Positions 1 to 9,191 of a DNA stretch of 33,622 bases are shown here, piece by piece. Within the stretch, counting starts at the first letter, position 1. The number at the start of each line of letters is the position of its first letter. The notes under the pieces are model-generated. The model had not been told where the DNA came from. It saw only the letters and a list, made by a program, of their open reading frames with translations, and did no database searches. Source of the DNA: Clostridiaceae bacterium. Lineage in GTDB: Bacteria; Bacillota; Clostridia; DUPQ01. Made by a program: the position numbers and the translations under genes. The DNA is taken from contig JAAYBX010000042.1 in assembly GCA_012729955.1 (NCBI GenBank), positions 1 through 33,622 of the forward strand. The letters are read 5' to 3'.

Positions 1-756
1 AATATAACTGTCAACAGTGTTTACAGATATCTTCCTGCCACTTGAATTGATTGTATCACTTACCTTTTTTGCTGATACAGGGCTTCCGATATTACTGCTT
101 AAAATTTTGATTATACTTTCAAGTACAGAAATGTCAGTTATACTTTCTCTGGTTGCGACATCTTTTATAAGTATTGTATTATATATCCCTTCAAGATAGG
201 TCCTAATAATGGTGTCTTTTTTTTCAAGACCTGCTACATAAGGAAATGACCCATACCTTAGATAATCGTTAAATGCTGTTCTGATATTCTTTTCTTTGCT
301 GAAATCAAGATATTCTGTAAAGGATAGGGGCAGCATCGATATTTCTATGTATCTTCCTGATAAAAGTGTAGCAAGTTCTCCTGAAAGCATTACCGCATTT
401 GAACCTGTAATATATAAGTCAACATTTTCCTTAATATATAGGCTGTCGATAACTTTTTCAAAAAACTTACACTGTTGAACTTCATCTATAAAAATGTAAG
501 TGTACTTACCCTTTACAAGTCTTTCTTTTATATAGTCATATAGGGCTTTATAATCAAGTAGATTTTCATGTTCTATTTCTTCAAGATTAACATATATAAT
601 CTGATTTTCTGATACTCCCGAATCTATTAAATAATTTATATATAAGGAAAAAAGAGTTGATTTACCGCATCTTCTAACCCCGGTAACAACTTTGATTATC
701 TGTTTTTCGCGCCACTTTTTAAGAGTATCTAGATATTCTTTTCTTTGAACTATCAT
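1..756 (-). CDS. AAA ATPase with DUF4143-type C-terminal region (partial, C-terminus off the window)
   Basis: This leftward reading frame is open to the window edge, so only the first 252 codons are visible. Near the N-terminus it reads VVTGVRRCGKST, a Walker A P-loop of the AAA_14 type, and further on YIFIDEVQQ, a Walker B. A sensor-like ITGSNAVML and the stretch GRYIEISMLPLSFTEYL follow, which are hallmarks of the AAA_14/DUF4143 (COG1373) family. The segment after about residue 200 would be the start of the DUF4143 region. The start is ATG at 756, with AAGGAGGA ending about 6 bases upstream. These proteins are widespread in anaerobes, often in many copies, and their substrate is unknown; older annotations call them archaeal-type ATPases. 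A candidate promoter lies at 781-809. Family is confident, function is not known. Confidence 0.85.
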   Translation of the reverse strand, partial: MIVQRKEYLDTLKKWREKQIIKVVTGVRRCGKSTLFSLYINYLIDSGVSENQIIYVNLEEIEHENLLDYKALYDYIKERLVKGKYTYIFIDEVQQCKFFEKVIDSLYIKENVDLYITGSNAVMLSGELATLLSGRYIEISMLPLSFTEYLDFSKEKNIRTAFNDYLRYGSFPYVAGLEKKDTIIRTYLEGIYNTILIKDVATRESITDISVLESIIKILSSNIGSPVSAKKVSDTINSSGRKISVNTVDSYI

Positions 757-780
757 ATGGTTGTCCTCCTTATTAAGTAG

Positions 781-809
781 AGCATAACAGAATTACTGCT
801 TTAAGTCAA
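781..809 (-). promoter_or_regulatory. Candidate sigma-A promoter for the AAA ATPase gene
   Basis: Read leftward, TTGACT (804-809) and TATGCT (781-786) are separated by 17 bases, placing the transcription start near 774 and giving a short leader with a good ribosome-binding site. The -35 matches 5 of 6 and the -10 matches 4 of 6 consensus bases. Confidence 0.5.
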
Positions 810-873
810 AAGTTTTTTCACATTAGAGAAAAAAGTTTCATTTTTTAAAAGTTTTTTCTCTCTGGTGAAAAAA
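808..873. repeat. Pair of symmetric A/T-tract boxes, repeated directly and inverted
   Basis: Two 22-base elements lie at 813-834 and 852-873. Each begins with TTTTTTC and ends with GAAAAAA, so each is roughly palindromic. The reverse complement of the first matches the second at 19 of 22 positions. The left flank AAAAGTTTTTTC (808-819 and 847-858) is also an exact direct repeat 39 bases apart. The first box sits immediately upstream of the -35 of the leftward ATPase promoter. It could be a double operator, curved A-tract DNA or an UP-like element. The intergenic region 757-1043 otherwise holds only the two promoters. Confidence 0.55.
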
Positions 874-922
874 TATCACTCAAATAGCCTCCTTTGCTTA
901 AAATGATATTTTTTGAAGTCCA

Positions 923-951
923 TTGTTTAAATATATGCTTAATGATATAGT
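923..951 (+). promoter_or_regulatory. Candidate extended -10 promoter for the acyl-CoA synthetase-like gene
   Basis: TTGTTT (923-928), 17 bases, then TATAGT (946-951) preceded by TGA gives an extended -10 (TGnTATAGT). The predicted leader is about 85 bases. The -35 is weak and the extended -10 is the main support. Confidence 0.4.
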
Positions 952-1043
952 TGATGTGTATAGATGTTTTTTCTCAGGAGCAATCTCTTTGAGTATATAG
1001 ATTCATAAGAACCTTTTATACATAATAACCAGGGAGGATGCTC

Positions 1044-2699
1044 ATGAAACAAGAAATTTATAATGAACCCAGATTCACAGACTTTCGACAGCTCATAAAC
1101 CACAGCGCGGATAAATACGGAAAAAGAATAGCTTTTAAGATCAAAACTTCAGATAGCTATATGTATATTACTTATAAACAATTGAAAGAGCGTTTTTATA
1201 CTTTATGTAATGAATTCATATCATCAGGTCTTTTGGGAAAAAGAATAGCCATAATAGGAAAAAACAGTTTTGAATGGGTTTTGTCCTATCTTGCAGCAGC
1301 TACAATCGGAGTTGCTGTTCCTTTAGACAAAGAGATTCATCCTGATGATGCAAAAGCATTTATGGAATCAGCTGAATGTGAAGCAATATGTTATGGAAGT
1401 TCATATGCTGAAAATATACATACCTTATTGTCTGAAAATGTAAAAGCTTTTTCTTTTACAGAAATAATGAGTATGTCTGAACCTGCAAAATCTATAGATT
1501 TCTCGACTGTTGACAACATTAAAATAGAAAAAGATGAAATGCGTGTACTTATCTTTACTTCAGGGACAACAGGCAGTGCAAAAGGAGTTTGCCTTTCACA
1601 GTACAACCTGTGTTCTAATATCCACTCAACAGTCTCTGTGGTAAGAATCAGACAGAATGACACAACTTTATCTATTCTTCCTCTGCATCATACATACGAA
1701 TGTACATTAGACTGCCTTCTAATCTTATCAAGAGGTGCAATGATTACATACTGTGACGGAGTGACAGAAATAGCAAAGAACTTCGTAGAATACAGTCCTT
1801 CAATACTAGTAGTCGTACCTGCTCTTTTGAAGCTGCTAAATAAAAGGATTACGAAATCGATTATTAAATCCTGTCCCGATAAATACAAGGAATTTTATAA
1901 AACAGAATCACTTGCAGAAGCACTACGCAAGACCCCATATATAATCCGTAAGATAATTTGCTCAAAAGTGCGCAAATCTCTCGGTGGAAGAATACGGTTA
2001 TTCATAGTTGGAGCAGCGGAACTGGACACATCTTTAGTAGATGATTTTGCAGAACTTGGTATTCGCACATTACAAGGATACGGTCTTACAGAATGTTCGC
2101 CTTTGCTTGCAGGTAATAATGATTTCTACTTAAATGCTGCTTCAACAGGAATAGCAATACCAGGTGTTACATTAAAAATCGACAATCCGAACGAAGCCGG
2201 AGTCGGTGAGATTCTTGCTAAAGGCGAAAATATTATGCTTGGCTACTACAAAGATCAGGAAGCTACTGATTATGTACTTCGTGATGGGTGGTTCCACACT
2301 GGTGATCTTGGATGTATGGATCCTGATGGCGCCCTATATATAAAGGGAAGAATTAAAAATGTTATTGTCACACAGAACGGCAAGAACATTTATCCTGAAG
2401 AATTGGAAAACCGTTTAATGCAGTTTCCTGAGATTGGCGAGGTTCTTGTATTGGGATCAGTACAGAAAGACGACATACTGGTTAAAGCAAAAATATTCCC
2501 AAACCTTGACGTTCTCAAAGAAAAACTAGGTCGTCTGCCAAGCGGAGAAGACATACATGCTGCAATAACTGATATTATAAGAGACATAAATAAAAAGATC
2601 CCTACATACAAACAGATAAAAGAAACTGAAATTCTTACAAATGTACTGGAGAAAACGACAACCCAGAAGATAAAACGTTTCGGTTCAAATATGAAGTAA
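1044..2699 (+). CDS. AMP-binding enzyme, long-chain acyl-CoA synthetase-like
   Basis: This 551-residue protein belongs to the ANL superfamily, which adenylates a carboxylic acid with ATP and normally transfers it to CoA. Visible core motifs in order are IFTSGTTGSAKGV (P-loop-like A3), GYGLTECSPLL (A5), GWFHTGDLG (A7) and the hinge/C-domain motif GRIKNVIVTQNGKNIYPEE (A8). The C-terminal lysine region (EKTTTQKIKRF) is present, so the enzyme looks complete. An ATG at 1038 abuts GGGAGG directly; the ATG at 1044 has GGGAGG (1032-1037) at a 6-base spacing and is preferred. The gene stands alone between a divergent ATPase gene and a terminator, so context does not reveal the acyl substrate. Fatty acid activation for phospholipid synthesis is likely, but aryl or other acids are possible. 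Confidence 0.85.
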   Translation: MKQEIYNEPRFTDFRQLINHSADKYGKRIAFKIKTSDSYMYITYKQLKERFYTLCNEFISSGLLGKRIAIIGKNSFEWVLSYLAAATIGVAVPLDKEIHPDDAKAFMESAECEAICYGSSYAENIHTLLSENVKAFSFTEIMSMSEPAKSIDFSTVDNIKIEKDEMRVLIFTSGTTGSAKGVCLSQYNLCSNIHSTVSVVRIRQNDTTLSILPLHHTYECTLDCLLILSRGAMITYCDGVTEIAKNFVEYSPSILVVVPALLKLLNKRITKSIIKSCPDKYKEFYKTESLAEALRKTPYIIRKIICSKVRKSLGGRIRLFIVGAAELDTSLVDDFAELGIRTLQGYGLTECSPLLAGNNDFYLNAASTGIAIPGVTLKIDNPNEAGVGEILAKGENIMLGYYKDQEATDYVLRDGWFHTGDLGCMDPDGALYIKGRIKNVIVTQNGKNIYPEELENRLMQFPEIGEVLVLGSVQKDDILVKAKIFPNLDVLKEKLGRLPSGEDIHAAITDIIRDINKKIPTYKQIKETEILTNVLEKTTTQKIKRFGSNMK

Positions 2700-2719
2700 C
2701 ACATAAAAAAATATTCCAT

Positions 2720-2761
2720 GCCTTCTTTATACAATAATGAGAGATAAAGAAGGCTTTTTTA
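2720..2761 (+). terminator. Intrinsic terminator after the acyl-CoA synthetase-like gene
   Basis: GCCTTCTTTAT (2720-2730) pairs perfectly with ATAAAGAAGGC (2744-2754) over 11 bp, with a 13-base loop, and is followed by a run of six T. Confidence 0.9.
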
Positions 2762-2768
2762 TTTCATC

Positions 2769-2830
2769 TTAACATTTTACATATATTTAACATTTGAATG
2801 TACCTAGACTTTACATTGACAATGTATTCT
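2769..2830 (+). promoter_or_regulatory. Candidate PhoP-box array and -10 upstream of pstS
   Basis: TT(A/T)ACA hexamers occur at 2769-2774, 2776-2781, 2787-2792 and 2810-2815. The second and third are 11 bases apart, one helical turn, and the fourth is two turns plus one base further on. TATTCT (2825-2830) is a plausible -10 without a good -35 at the right distance. Direct TTAACA-like repeats upstream of a weak -35 are the known arrangement at PhoP-activated promoters in Firmicutes. The regulator would be the PhoB/PhoR pair encoded in the same operon. Site assignment is by eye. Confidence 0.55.
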
Positions 2831-2884
2831 TTAACCATGAAAAAGAAAATGATTGATTTAAAGAGAAAAGTGGAGGAAAGAAGA

Positions 2885-3754
2885 ATGAAAAAAGTAATAA
2901 CAATAGTTATTAGCTTAATATTAGCGCTTGCTATGTTTAGCGGGTGCACACAGAAAGGTTTTGAACATGAAACTGCTATTACAGTAATAACTCGTGAAGA
3001 AGGTTCAGGAACAAGAGGTGCTTTTATAGAACTCTTTGAGATTGAAAAGAAAAATTCCGACGGCGTGAAAGTTGATCATACAATAGCTAGTGCAGATACG
3101 AATTCCAGCACCGGTGTTGTTTTAGCTTCTGTATCTCAGAATATGTATGCGATAGGATATATATCCTTAGGATCATTGAATAATACAGTAAAAGCTTTAA
3201 AGATTGACGGAGCTGATGCGACAGTTGAGAATATAAAGAGCGGAGCATACAAAGTTTCCCGTCCTTTCAATATTGCAGTGAAAGAAGGACTGTCAGAGGT
3301 TGCACAGGACTTCGTAAACTACATATTATCAAAAGAAGGTCAAGCAGTTGTAGAAGGTGCAGGATATATATCTGCTGTAACAGGAGAATCCTATTCTGGA
3401 ATAAAGCCTTCTGGTAAAGTAACAGTAGCAGGTTCATCTTCTGTAACACCAGTTATGGAAAAACTAAAGGAAGCATATGTAAAGCTTAATCCAAATGCAG
3501 TTATAGAGATTAATCAGTCCGATTCCACCACAGGCGTTAATAGCGCTATAGATGGAATATGTGACATAGGAATGGCTTCAAGAGCTCTTAAAACAAGCGA
3601 AGTTGAAAAGGGAGTCACACCTACTGTAATAGCTATAGATGGTATAGCTGTAATAGTAAATAACGATAATCCTGTAACTGGGATGACAAAAGAAGAAGTT
3701 ACCAAGATATATATCGGTGAGATAACAATCTGGTCAGAAATTGGAAATGAATAA
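2885..3754 (+). CDS. pstS: Phosphate ABC transporter substrate-binding lipoprotein, circularly permuted
   Basis: This 289-residue lipoprotein should capture phosphate outside the membrane for PstCAB. The signal peptide ends in the lipobox FSGC with Cys21. In ordinary PstS the order is a GSSS phosphate loop, the DIG segment, a LF-GKI-NW-E-GG segment, then the SGTR loop, and last the AIGY...GYI segment. Here the order is swapped. TVITREEGSGTR (33-44), AIGYISLGSL (89-98) and GAGYIS (158-163) come first. KVTVAGSSSVTP (178-189), CDIGMASR (226-233) and IYIGEITIWSEIG (275-287) come last. All binding elements are present, so this is a circular permutation, not a truncation. The start ATG at 2885 has GGAGGAAAG just upstream; an in-frame ATG at 2798 would bury the signal peptide. 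pstC begins inside its last codons. Confidence 0.88.
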   Translation: MKKVITIVISLILALAMFSGCTQKGFEHETAITVITREEGSGTRGAFIELFEIEKKNSDGVKVDHTIASADTNSSTGVVLASVSQNMYAIGYISLGSLNNTVKALKIDGADATVENIKSGAYKVSRPFNIAVKEGLSEVAQDFVNYILSKEGQAVVEGAGYISAVTGESYSGIKPSGKVTVAGSSSVTPVMEKLKEAYVKLNPNAVIEINQSDSTTGVNSAIDGICDIGMASRALKTSEVEKGVTPTVIAIDGIAVIVNNDNPVTGMTKEEVTKIYIGEITIWSEIGNE

Positions 3755-4622
3755 TCTAAGTAACAAAAAAAGCAAGAGCATAAAGGAAAACATCATGAAG
3801 GCGATATTCTTTGCAAGCGCCTTCATGTCTGTATTCTCAGTACTGCTCATATGCATATTCCTCTTTGCCAATGGGCTTCCGGCAATGGCGGAAATCGGTT
3901 TTCTCGAATTCCTCTTAGGCAGAGAGTGGAGACCTGGAAATGATATATACGGGATATTCCCAATGATCATAGGAAGCCTTTATGTAACAGCAGGAGCATT
4001 AGCAATAGGTGTTCCTATCGGAGTTCTTACCGCAGTATTCATGGCAAGATTCTGCCCTGCTAAATTGTATAAGATAATCAAGCCAGTCATAAACCTGCTT
4101 GCAGGAATACCCTCTGTGGTATATGGCTTTTTCGGGCTTATGGTAATAGTGCCGTTTATTAGGAATACTTTCAAGGTCAGCGGAACAAGCATGTTAGCAG
4201 CTTCCGTCGTCCTTGGTATCATGATACTTCCTACCATAATCGGCATGTCAGAAGCAGCCATAAGAGCAGTACCCGACAGTTATTACGAAGGTTCATTGGC
4301 ACTAGGCGCAAGCCACGAAAGAAGCGTGTTCTATTCAATGCTTCCGGCTGCAAAATCTGGAATCCTGTCGAGCATAATACTCGGTATGGGCAGAGCCGTA
4401 GGTGAAACAATGGCAGTCGTAATGGTAGCCGGAAACCAGGCAGTAATGCCTTCAGGATTACTAAAAGGTTTGAGGACTCTTACAGCTAATATCGTAATGG
4501 AGATGGGATATGCAGCTGACCTGCACAGAGAAGCACTCATTGCCACTGCAGTCGTCCTCTTTGTTTTCATTCTAATAATAAACTTGATCTTTTCAGTTAT
4601 TAAGAAAGGAATTAAGTCATGA
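3747..4622 (+). CDS. pstC: Phosphate ABC transporter permease PstC
   Basis: A 291-residue inner-membrane permease, one half of the phosphate channel that pairs with PstA and is powered by PstB. About six hydrophobic segments are visible, with a first segment near residues 18-40. LAGIPSVVYGFFGL is the conserved PstC/PstA mid-membrane signature. The cytoplasmic EAA-type loop ALGASHERSVFYSMLPAA would contact the ATPase. The ATG at 3747 overlaps the end of pstS by 8 bases; an in-frame TTG at 3741 is a poorer alternative. The ribosome-binding site is weak, which suggests translational coupling to pstS. Length is normal for the family. Confidence 0.92.
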   Translation: MNNLSNKKSKSIKENIMKAIFFASAFMSVFSVLLICIFLFANGLPAMAEIGFLEFLLGREWRPGNDIYGIFPMIIGSLYVTAGALAIGVPIGVLTAVFMARFCPAKLYKIIKPVINLLAGIPSVVYGFFGLMVIVPFIRNTFKVSGTSMLAASVVLGIMILPTIIGMSEAAIRAVPDSYYEGSLALGASHERSVFYSMLPAAKSGILSSIILGMGRAVGETMAVVMVAGNQAVMPSGLLKGLRTLTANIVMEMGYAADLHREALIATAVVLFVFILIINLIFSVIKKGIKS

Positions 4623-5455
4623 AACGTGCAAAGAGCCAGACGATTTTCTTAAGAAGCATAGTATATATCGCAGCAGCAATTACAATAGTAACTGTTGTAG
4701 GTATTTTAATATATATATTGATTAAAGGACTTCCCCATATATCATGGGATCTGTTCGCATTCAAATACACATCAGAAAATGTATCCTTATTCCCTGCCCT
4801 TGTTAACACATTTACAATGACAATCACAGCTTTATTAATGGCTGCTCCTTTAGGCATATTCTCCGGAATTTATCTTGTTGAATATGCTAATCGTAATAGT
4901 AAAAGCGTGAAGGTCATAAGGATAACGACAGAAACGCTTTCAGGTATACCCTCCATAGTTTACGGGTTATTCGGATACCTTCTATTTGTGGCTACTTTAG
5001 GCTGGGGTTATTCCATGCTGGCAGGAGCTTTCTCTTTGGCAATAATGATACTTCCTGTGATTATACGTTCCACAGAGGAGTCATTAAAGAGCGTTCCAGA
5101 TTCATACAGGGAAGGCAGTTTCGGGTTAGGTGCTGGAAAATTAAGAACGGTTTTCAAGATAGTTTTACCAGCAGCAATGCCTGGTATACTTGCAGGAATA
5201 ATACTATCAATAGGAAGGATAGTTGGCGAAACAGCTGTACTGATTTACACATCTGGAACAGTAGCCCAGATACCAAAAAGCCTAATGGGTTCAGGAAGAA
5301 CCCTTTCAGTACATCTGTACGCTTTATGGTCAGAGGGTATGAATACCGAGTCAGCATATGCTACAGCAGTAGTATTAGTTGTTACAGTCATATTTTTAAA
5401 TGCCATGTCAGCTTATGTAGCAAAGAAATTCACGAAAGGAAAAAAGAATGGATAA
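4619..5455 (+). CDS. pstA: Phosphate ABC transporter permease PstA
   Basis: A 278-residue membrane protein, partner of PstC. It carries the same family signature, [15 protein letters not shown], and the coupling loop [21 protein letters not shown]. The first membrane segment lies near residues 14-35, and a basic tail ([10 protein letters not shown]) ends the protein in the cytoplasm. It starts with ATGA overlapping the stop of pstC, and pstB begins 8 bases before its end, so the operon is translated as a coupled unit. PstC and PstA are clearly related to each other, as usual. Confidence 0.93.
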   Translation: MKRAKSQTIFLRSIVYIAAAITIVTVVGILIYILIKGLPHISWDLFAFKYTSENVSLFPALVNTFTMTITALLMAAPLGIFSGIYLVEYANRNSKSVKVIRITTETLSGIPSIVYGLFGYLLFVATLGWGYSMLAGAFSLAIMILPVIIRSTEESLKSVPDSYREGSFGLGAGKLRTVFKIVLPAAMPGILAGIILSIGRIVGETAVLIYTSGTVAQIPKSLMGSGRTLSVHLYALWSEGMNTESAYATAVVLVVTVIFLNAMSAYVAKKFTKGKKNG

Positions 5456-6197
5456 ATTCAAAATTGAAAAACTTGATCTATATTACGATTCATTCCAGGC
5501 ATTAAAGAATGTAAACATATCGATTCCAAAGAATGAGATTACAGCTTTTATCGGGCCATCAGGCTGTGGTAAGTCAACTCTGCTAAAAACACTTAACAGA
5601 ATGAATGACCTTATAGAAGGCTGTAAAATACAGGGCAAAGTACTGTTAGATGGGATTAACATATATGGAAGTATAGATATCAACCTTTTAAGGAAGCGCG
5701 TAGGCATGGTTTTTCAGAAACCTAACCCATTTCCAATGAGTGTTTACGATAACATAGCTTATGGACCAAGAACTCATGGCATAAAATCAAAAACAAAGCT
5801 TGATGAGCTAGTGGAGAGATCATTGACTGATGCTGCTATTTTTGATGAGGTCAAAGATCGTTTAAGGAAAAGCGCTCTTGAACTTTCAGGTGGACAGCAG
5901 CAGAGACTATGCATTGCCAGAGCTCTTGCAGTAGAGCCTGATGTTTTGCTTATGGATGAACCTACAAGCGCACTTGACCCAATATCCACATCAAAAATTG
6001 AAGACCTTGTACTAGAATTAAAAAGCAGATATACTATTGTCATAGTGACACACAATATGCAGCAGGCTACAAGGATATCTGATAAGACAGCATTTTTCCT
6101 ACTTGGTGAAATAATTGAAATGAGCGATACTGAAAGCCTTTTCTCAAAACCAAAAGATATTCGTACTGAAAACTATATAACAGGGAGGTTTGGATGA
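5448..6197 (+). CDS. pstB: Phosphate ABC transporter ATPase PstB
   Basis: The 249-residue cytoplasmic ATPase of the PstSCAB importer. Visible motifs are Walker [10 protein letters not shown], the Q-loop in [11 protein letters not shown] typical of PstB, signature [15 protein letters not shown], Walker [14 protein letters not shown] and the switch histidine in VTHNMQQA. The PstB-specific start [18 protein letters not shown] is also present. Length and motifs are complete. The ATG at 5448 lies inside the end of pstA. Confidence 0.96.
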   Translation: MDKFKIEKLDLYYDSFQALKNVNISIPKNEITAFIGPSGCGKSTLLKTLNRMNDLIEGCKIQGKVLLDGINIYGSIDINLLRKRVGMVFQKPNPFPMSVYDNIAYGPRTHGIKSKTKLDELVERSLTDAAIFDEVKDRLRKSALELSGGQQQRLCIARALAVEPDVLLMDEPTSALDPISTSKIEDLVLELKSRYTIVIVTHNMQQATRISDKTAFFLLGEIIEMSDTESLFSKPKDIRTENYITGRFG

Positions 6198-6844
6198 TGC
6201 GTAATAAATTTGACATGCAGTTAGAGGCATTGAACAATAGCCTGATCAGCATGGGAGCAATGTGTGAAACAGCCATTGCTTCAGCAGTAAAAGCATTACT
6301 GGAAAACGATCTCATACTTGCAAAAAAGGTGATGGAATCAGTCAGAGACATTAATCAGTCTGAGAAAGATATTGAAGCAATGTGCTTAAAACTCATACTG
6401 CAGCAGCAGCCAGTTGCCAAAGACTTGCGACAGATTTCATCAATATTGAAAATGATAACAGATATGGACAGAATCGGTGTTCAGGCTGGAGATATAGCTG
6501 AAATAGTGACATTTGCAGATTTATCAGAAAGCAAAGACAGAGTCCATATTGCTGATATGGCTAAAGCAACAATTAAGATGGTATCTGAAAGCATTGATGC
6601 TTTCGTAAAAAAAGATGTAGAGCTTGCTAATCAGGTAATAGAGTATGATGATGTAGTTGATGACCTTTTTACAAAAGTAAAAAATGGCATCGTAAACTTA
6701 ATATCAAAAGATAAAAAGCACGGAGAGCAGGCAGTTGATATAATAATGATAGCGAAGTATCTGGAAAGAATAGGAGATCACGCAACTAATATTGCTGAAT
6801 GGGTAGTTTTCTCCATTACAGGCATACATATGGAAGTGTCATAA
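6194..6844 (+). CDS. phoU: Phosphate signalling regulator PhoU
   Basis: A 216-residue helical protein of two PhoU repeats, which links the Pst transporter to the PhoR kinase and keeps the Pho response off when phosphate is plentiful. Typical sequences are [27 protein letters not shown] in repeat one (about 77-103, split here as [10 protein letters not shown] and [14 protein letters not shown]) and [19 protein letters not shown] in repeat two. The start overlaps the pstB stop (ATGATG at 6194); either of the two adjacent ATGs could serve, with GGGAGG (6183-6188) upstream. The stop overlaps the phoB start by one base. Confidence 0.94.
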   Translation: MMRNKFDMQLEALNNSLISMGAMCETAIASAVKALLENDLILAKKVMESVRDINQSEKDIEAMCLKLILQQQPVAKDLRQISSILKMITDMDRIGVQAGDIAEIVTFADLSESKDRVHIADMAKATIKMVSESIDAFVKKDVELANQVIEYDDVVDDLFTKVKNGIVNLISKDKKHGEQAVDIIMIAKYLERIGDHATNIAEWVVFSITGIHMEVS

Positions 6845-7518
6845 TGATATATTTTGTGGAAGATGACAGCAGCATAAGAGAACTCGTCGTTTATACATTA
6901 AACAATACCGGTTTTGAAGCACAGGGTATGGATAATGCTAAAACTCTATATGAAAAAATATTAATTAAGAAACCTGAACTTATACTTTTGGATATAATGC
7001 TTCCAGGTGAAAACGGATTGGAAATATTGAGAAAAATCCGTTCATCTTCTGAAACTGCAGGAATACCGGTAATAATGGTGACTGCAAAAGGTACGGAATA
7101 TGACAAGATAATTGGTTTAGATAGCGGAGCTGATGATTATATAGCAAAACCTTTTGGCATAATGGAGTTAGTGTCAAGAGTAAAAGCTGTCTTAAGGCGG
7201 GTGCAGAAGAAAGATTATTCTGATGAATATGAGTATAAGGGAGTTTGTATAAACAACAGTAATCATACTGTTACTGCAGATCTTGAACCAGTACTTCTCA
7301 CTCTCAAGGAGTTCGAGCTTCTATACGATCTTATGTCCAATAAAGGCATTGTTTTAACACGCGATTTACTGCTTGAAAGAGTATGGGGTTATGATTATCC
7401 CGGAGAGACAAGAACAGTTGATGTACATATTCGAACACTAAGACAAAAGCTTGGCAAATATGGGGAAATTATAAGGACTGTAAGAGGAGTAGGATATATT
7501 ATAGGTGGCAATAAATGA
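6844..7518 (+). CDS. phoB: Phosphate response regulator, PhoB/PhoP type
   Basis: A 224-residue OmpR-family response regulator. The receiver domain starts IYFVEDDSS (acidic pocket), has LILLDIMLPGENG with the phospho-accepting Asp, VTAKG with the switch threonine, and ADDYIAKPF with the conserved Lys. The winged-helix DNA-binding domain ends RTVRGVGYII. The ATG at 6844 overlaps the phoU stop as TAATG; an in-frame ATG at 6799 would add residues unlike any receiver domain. Position between phoU and phoR identifies the role. It likely binds the TTAACA-like boxes before pstS. The name phoB rather than phoP is by function. Confidence 0.9.
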   Translation: MIYFVEDDSSIRELVVYTLNNTGFEAQGMDNAKTLYEKILIKKPELILLDIMLPGENGLEILRKIRSSSETAGIPVIMVTAKGTEYDKIIGLDSGADDYIAKPFGIMELVSRVKAVLRRVQKKDYSDEYEYKGVCINNSNHTVTADLEPVLLTLKEFELLYDLMSNKGIVLTRDLLLERVWGYDYPGETRTVDVHIRTLRQKLGKYGEIIRTVRGVGYIIGGNK

Positions 7519-9191
7519 GAAGACGTATATTTATAAGCATATGCCTTACCTCTCTATTAACTCTTTTTCTCACCTTTGCATTTATTACTGGAATCCTTTA
7601 TAACAGCACTTTTAACAGCATAAAGCGAGAAGTAAGAAATGAATCCTTATATATATCAGAAGCTTTAGAGTCATACCAGGGGCACTTTTCAAACATTTCC
7701 TCATACCTGAACACAGTAGGACTAAAAAGCCTTAACCGAATTACCCTTATTGGAAATGATGGCGTAGTTCTTTATGACAATTTCGCATTACCTGCAAATA
7801 TGGATAATCATTCCTATAGACCGGAATTTATTGATGCGATGCAATCAGGTTTTGGTGAAATAACTAGATTTTCTGATACTTTAGGTGAGAGCACATATTA
7901 TTATGCTCTAAAGTTAGAAGACAATAACATACTAAGAATAGCTTCTACTACAAAAAGTGTTCTTGGTATTATTTCAGATTCCATAATATGGTTTATACTG
8001 ATATTCATCGCACTGTTAACAATTTCTGTGATCGTAGCCAGATTTTTAACTGGCTCCATTGTAAAACCTATAAACAGCCTGGATCTCGATAATCCTTTAT
8101 CAAATGATACATATGAAGAATTGTCACCTCTTCTCCTTAGAATGGACAAGCAGAAGAAAGAGATTAATAACAATATTCAGGAGCTGACAAAAACTCGTGA
8201 TGATTTTAGTTTCATAACGGATAATATGAGTGAAGGTCTGGTAATTTTCTCAGAAAACGGCCATGTTATCGCTGCAAATAAAAGCGCAAAAAGAATATTA
8301 GGAGTTGAAGAAAAGCACTATTATCTTGAAAACTGCAGAGACTCAAACTATGTGAAAGCTATACAGTCTTCGTTCAAGGGTTTCTCTGCAAATGAAAAAT
8401 TGTATAAAGAAGGTCATGCATACCAGTTATCAGCAAATCCGGTAAAAGAAAATTCTACAGGGTATGCCACAGTGCTTTTTATAACGGATATAACCGAAAA
8501 AGATCAGGCTGAACAGAGAAGGAAAGAATTTTCAGCCAATGTATCTCATGAACTTAAAACACCTCTTACATCAATACTTGGGTATGCCGAGCTTATATCA
8601 AAGCAGATTGCGAAAAAGGAAGATATTCCTCGCTTTGCAGGATTAATTCATTCAGAGGCTGCAAGACTGCTTCAGGTTATAGAAGACATTATAAAGCTGT
8701 CACGTCTTGATGAGTCTGATCTGGAAAAAGAATTCAAAGATGTTAGCCTTGACGAACTATGTTTGTCAGTTGCAAAAGATCTAGCTACAAAAGCAGAAAA
8801 GCATTATGTTAAAATAAATCTTAATATTATACAGGTATATATTAAAGGATATTCCCCAGTGCTTTATGAGATGATATTCAATCTATGCGATAATGCGATA
8901 ACATACAATAAGCCAGGCGGAAATGTTGACATCTCTTTAAGAAAGAACGAAAATACGGTAACACTAAGTATAATTGATACCGGAATCGGGATACCAATGG
9001 AGCATCAATCAAGAGTTTTCGAACGGTTTTACAGAGTAGACAAAAGCCATTCAAAAGACACTGGCGGAACAGGATTAGGACTTTCAATAGTCAAACATGC
9101 TGCAGCACTTCATGATGCGAAAATCGAATTAAAAAGCGAACCGGGAAAGGGCACCTCCGTTTCTGTTATTTTTAAGCTTAAACATTTTTAA
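7515..9191 (+). CDS. phoR: Phosphate sensor histidine kinase PhoR
   Basis: A 558-residue membrane kinase that phosphorylates the adjacent response regulator. Order: membrane segment 1 (about 5-28), an extracellular domain of about 120 residues, membrane segment 2 (about 153-178), a linker, a PAS domain (about 230-340), the dimerisation/phospho-acceptor motif FSANVSHELKTPLTS with the His near 350, and the HATPase domain with N box NLCDNAITYN, G1 DTGIGIP and G2 GTGLGLSIVKHAA. The start ATGA overlaps the phoB stop. The presence of both an extracellular domain and PAS resembles Bacillus PhoR. No terminator is obvious after the gene. Confidence 0.92.
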   Translation: MRRRIFISICLTSLLTLFLTFAFITGILYNSTFNSIKREVRNESLYISEALESYQGHFSNISSYLNTVGLKSLNRITLIGNDGVVLYDNFALPANMDNHSYRPEFIDAMQSGFGEITRFSDTLGESTYYYALKLEDNNILRIASTTKSVLGIISDSIIWFILIFIALLTISVIVARFLTGSIVKPINSLDLDNPLSNDTYEELSPLLLRMDKQKKEINNNIQELTKTRDDFSFITDNMSEGLVIFSENGHVIAANKSAKRILGVEEKHYYLENCRDSNYVKAIQSSFKGFSANEKLYKEGHAYQLSANPVKENSTGYATVLFITDITEKDQAEQRRKEFSANVSHELKTPLTSILGYAELISKQIAKKEDIPRFAGLIHSEAARLLQVIEDIIKLSRLDESDLEKEFKDVSLDELCLSVAKDLATKAEKHYVKINLNIIQVYIKGYSPVLYEMIFNLCDNAITYNKPGGNVDISLRKNENTVTLSIIDTGIGIPMEHQSRVFERFYRVDKSHSKDTGGTGLGLSIVKHAAALHDAKIELKSEPGKGTSVSVIFKLKHF

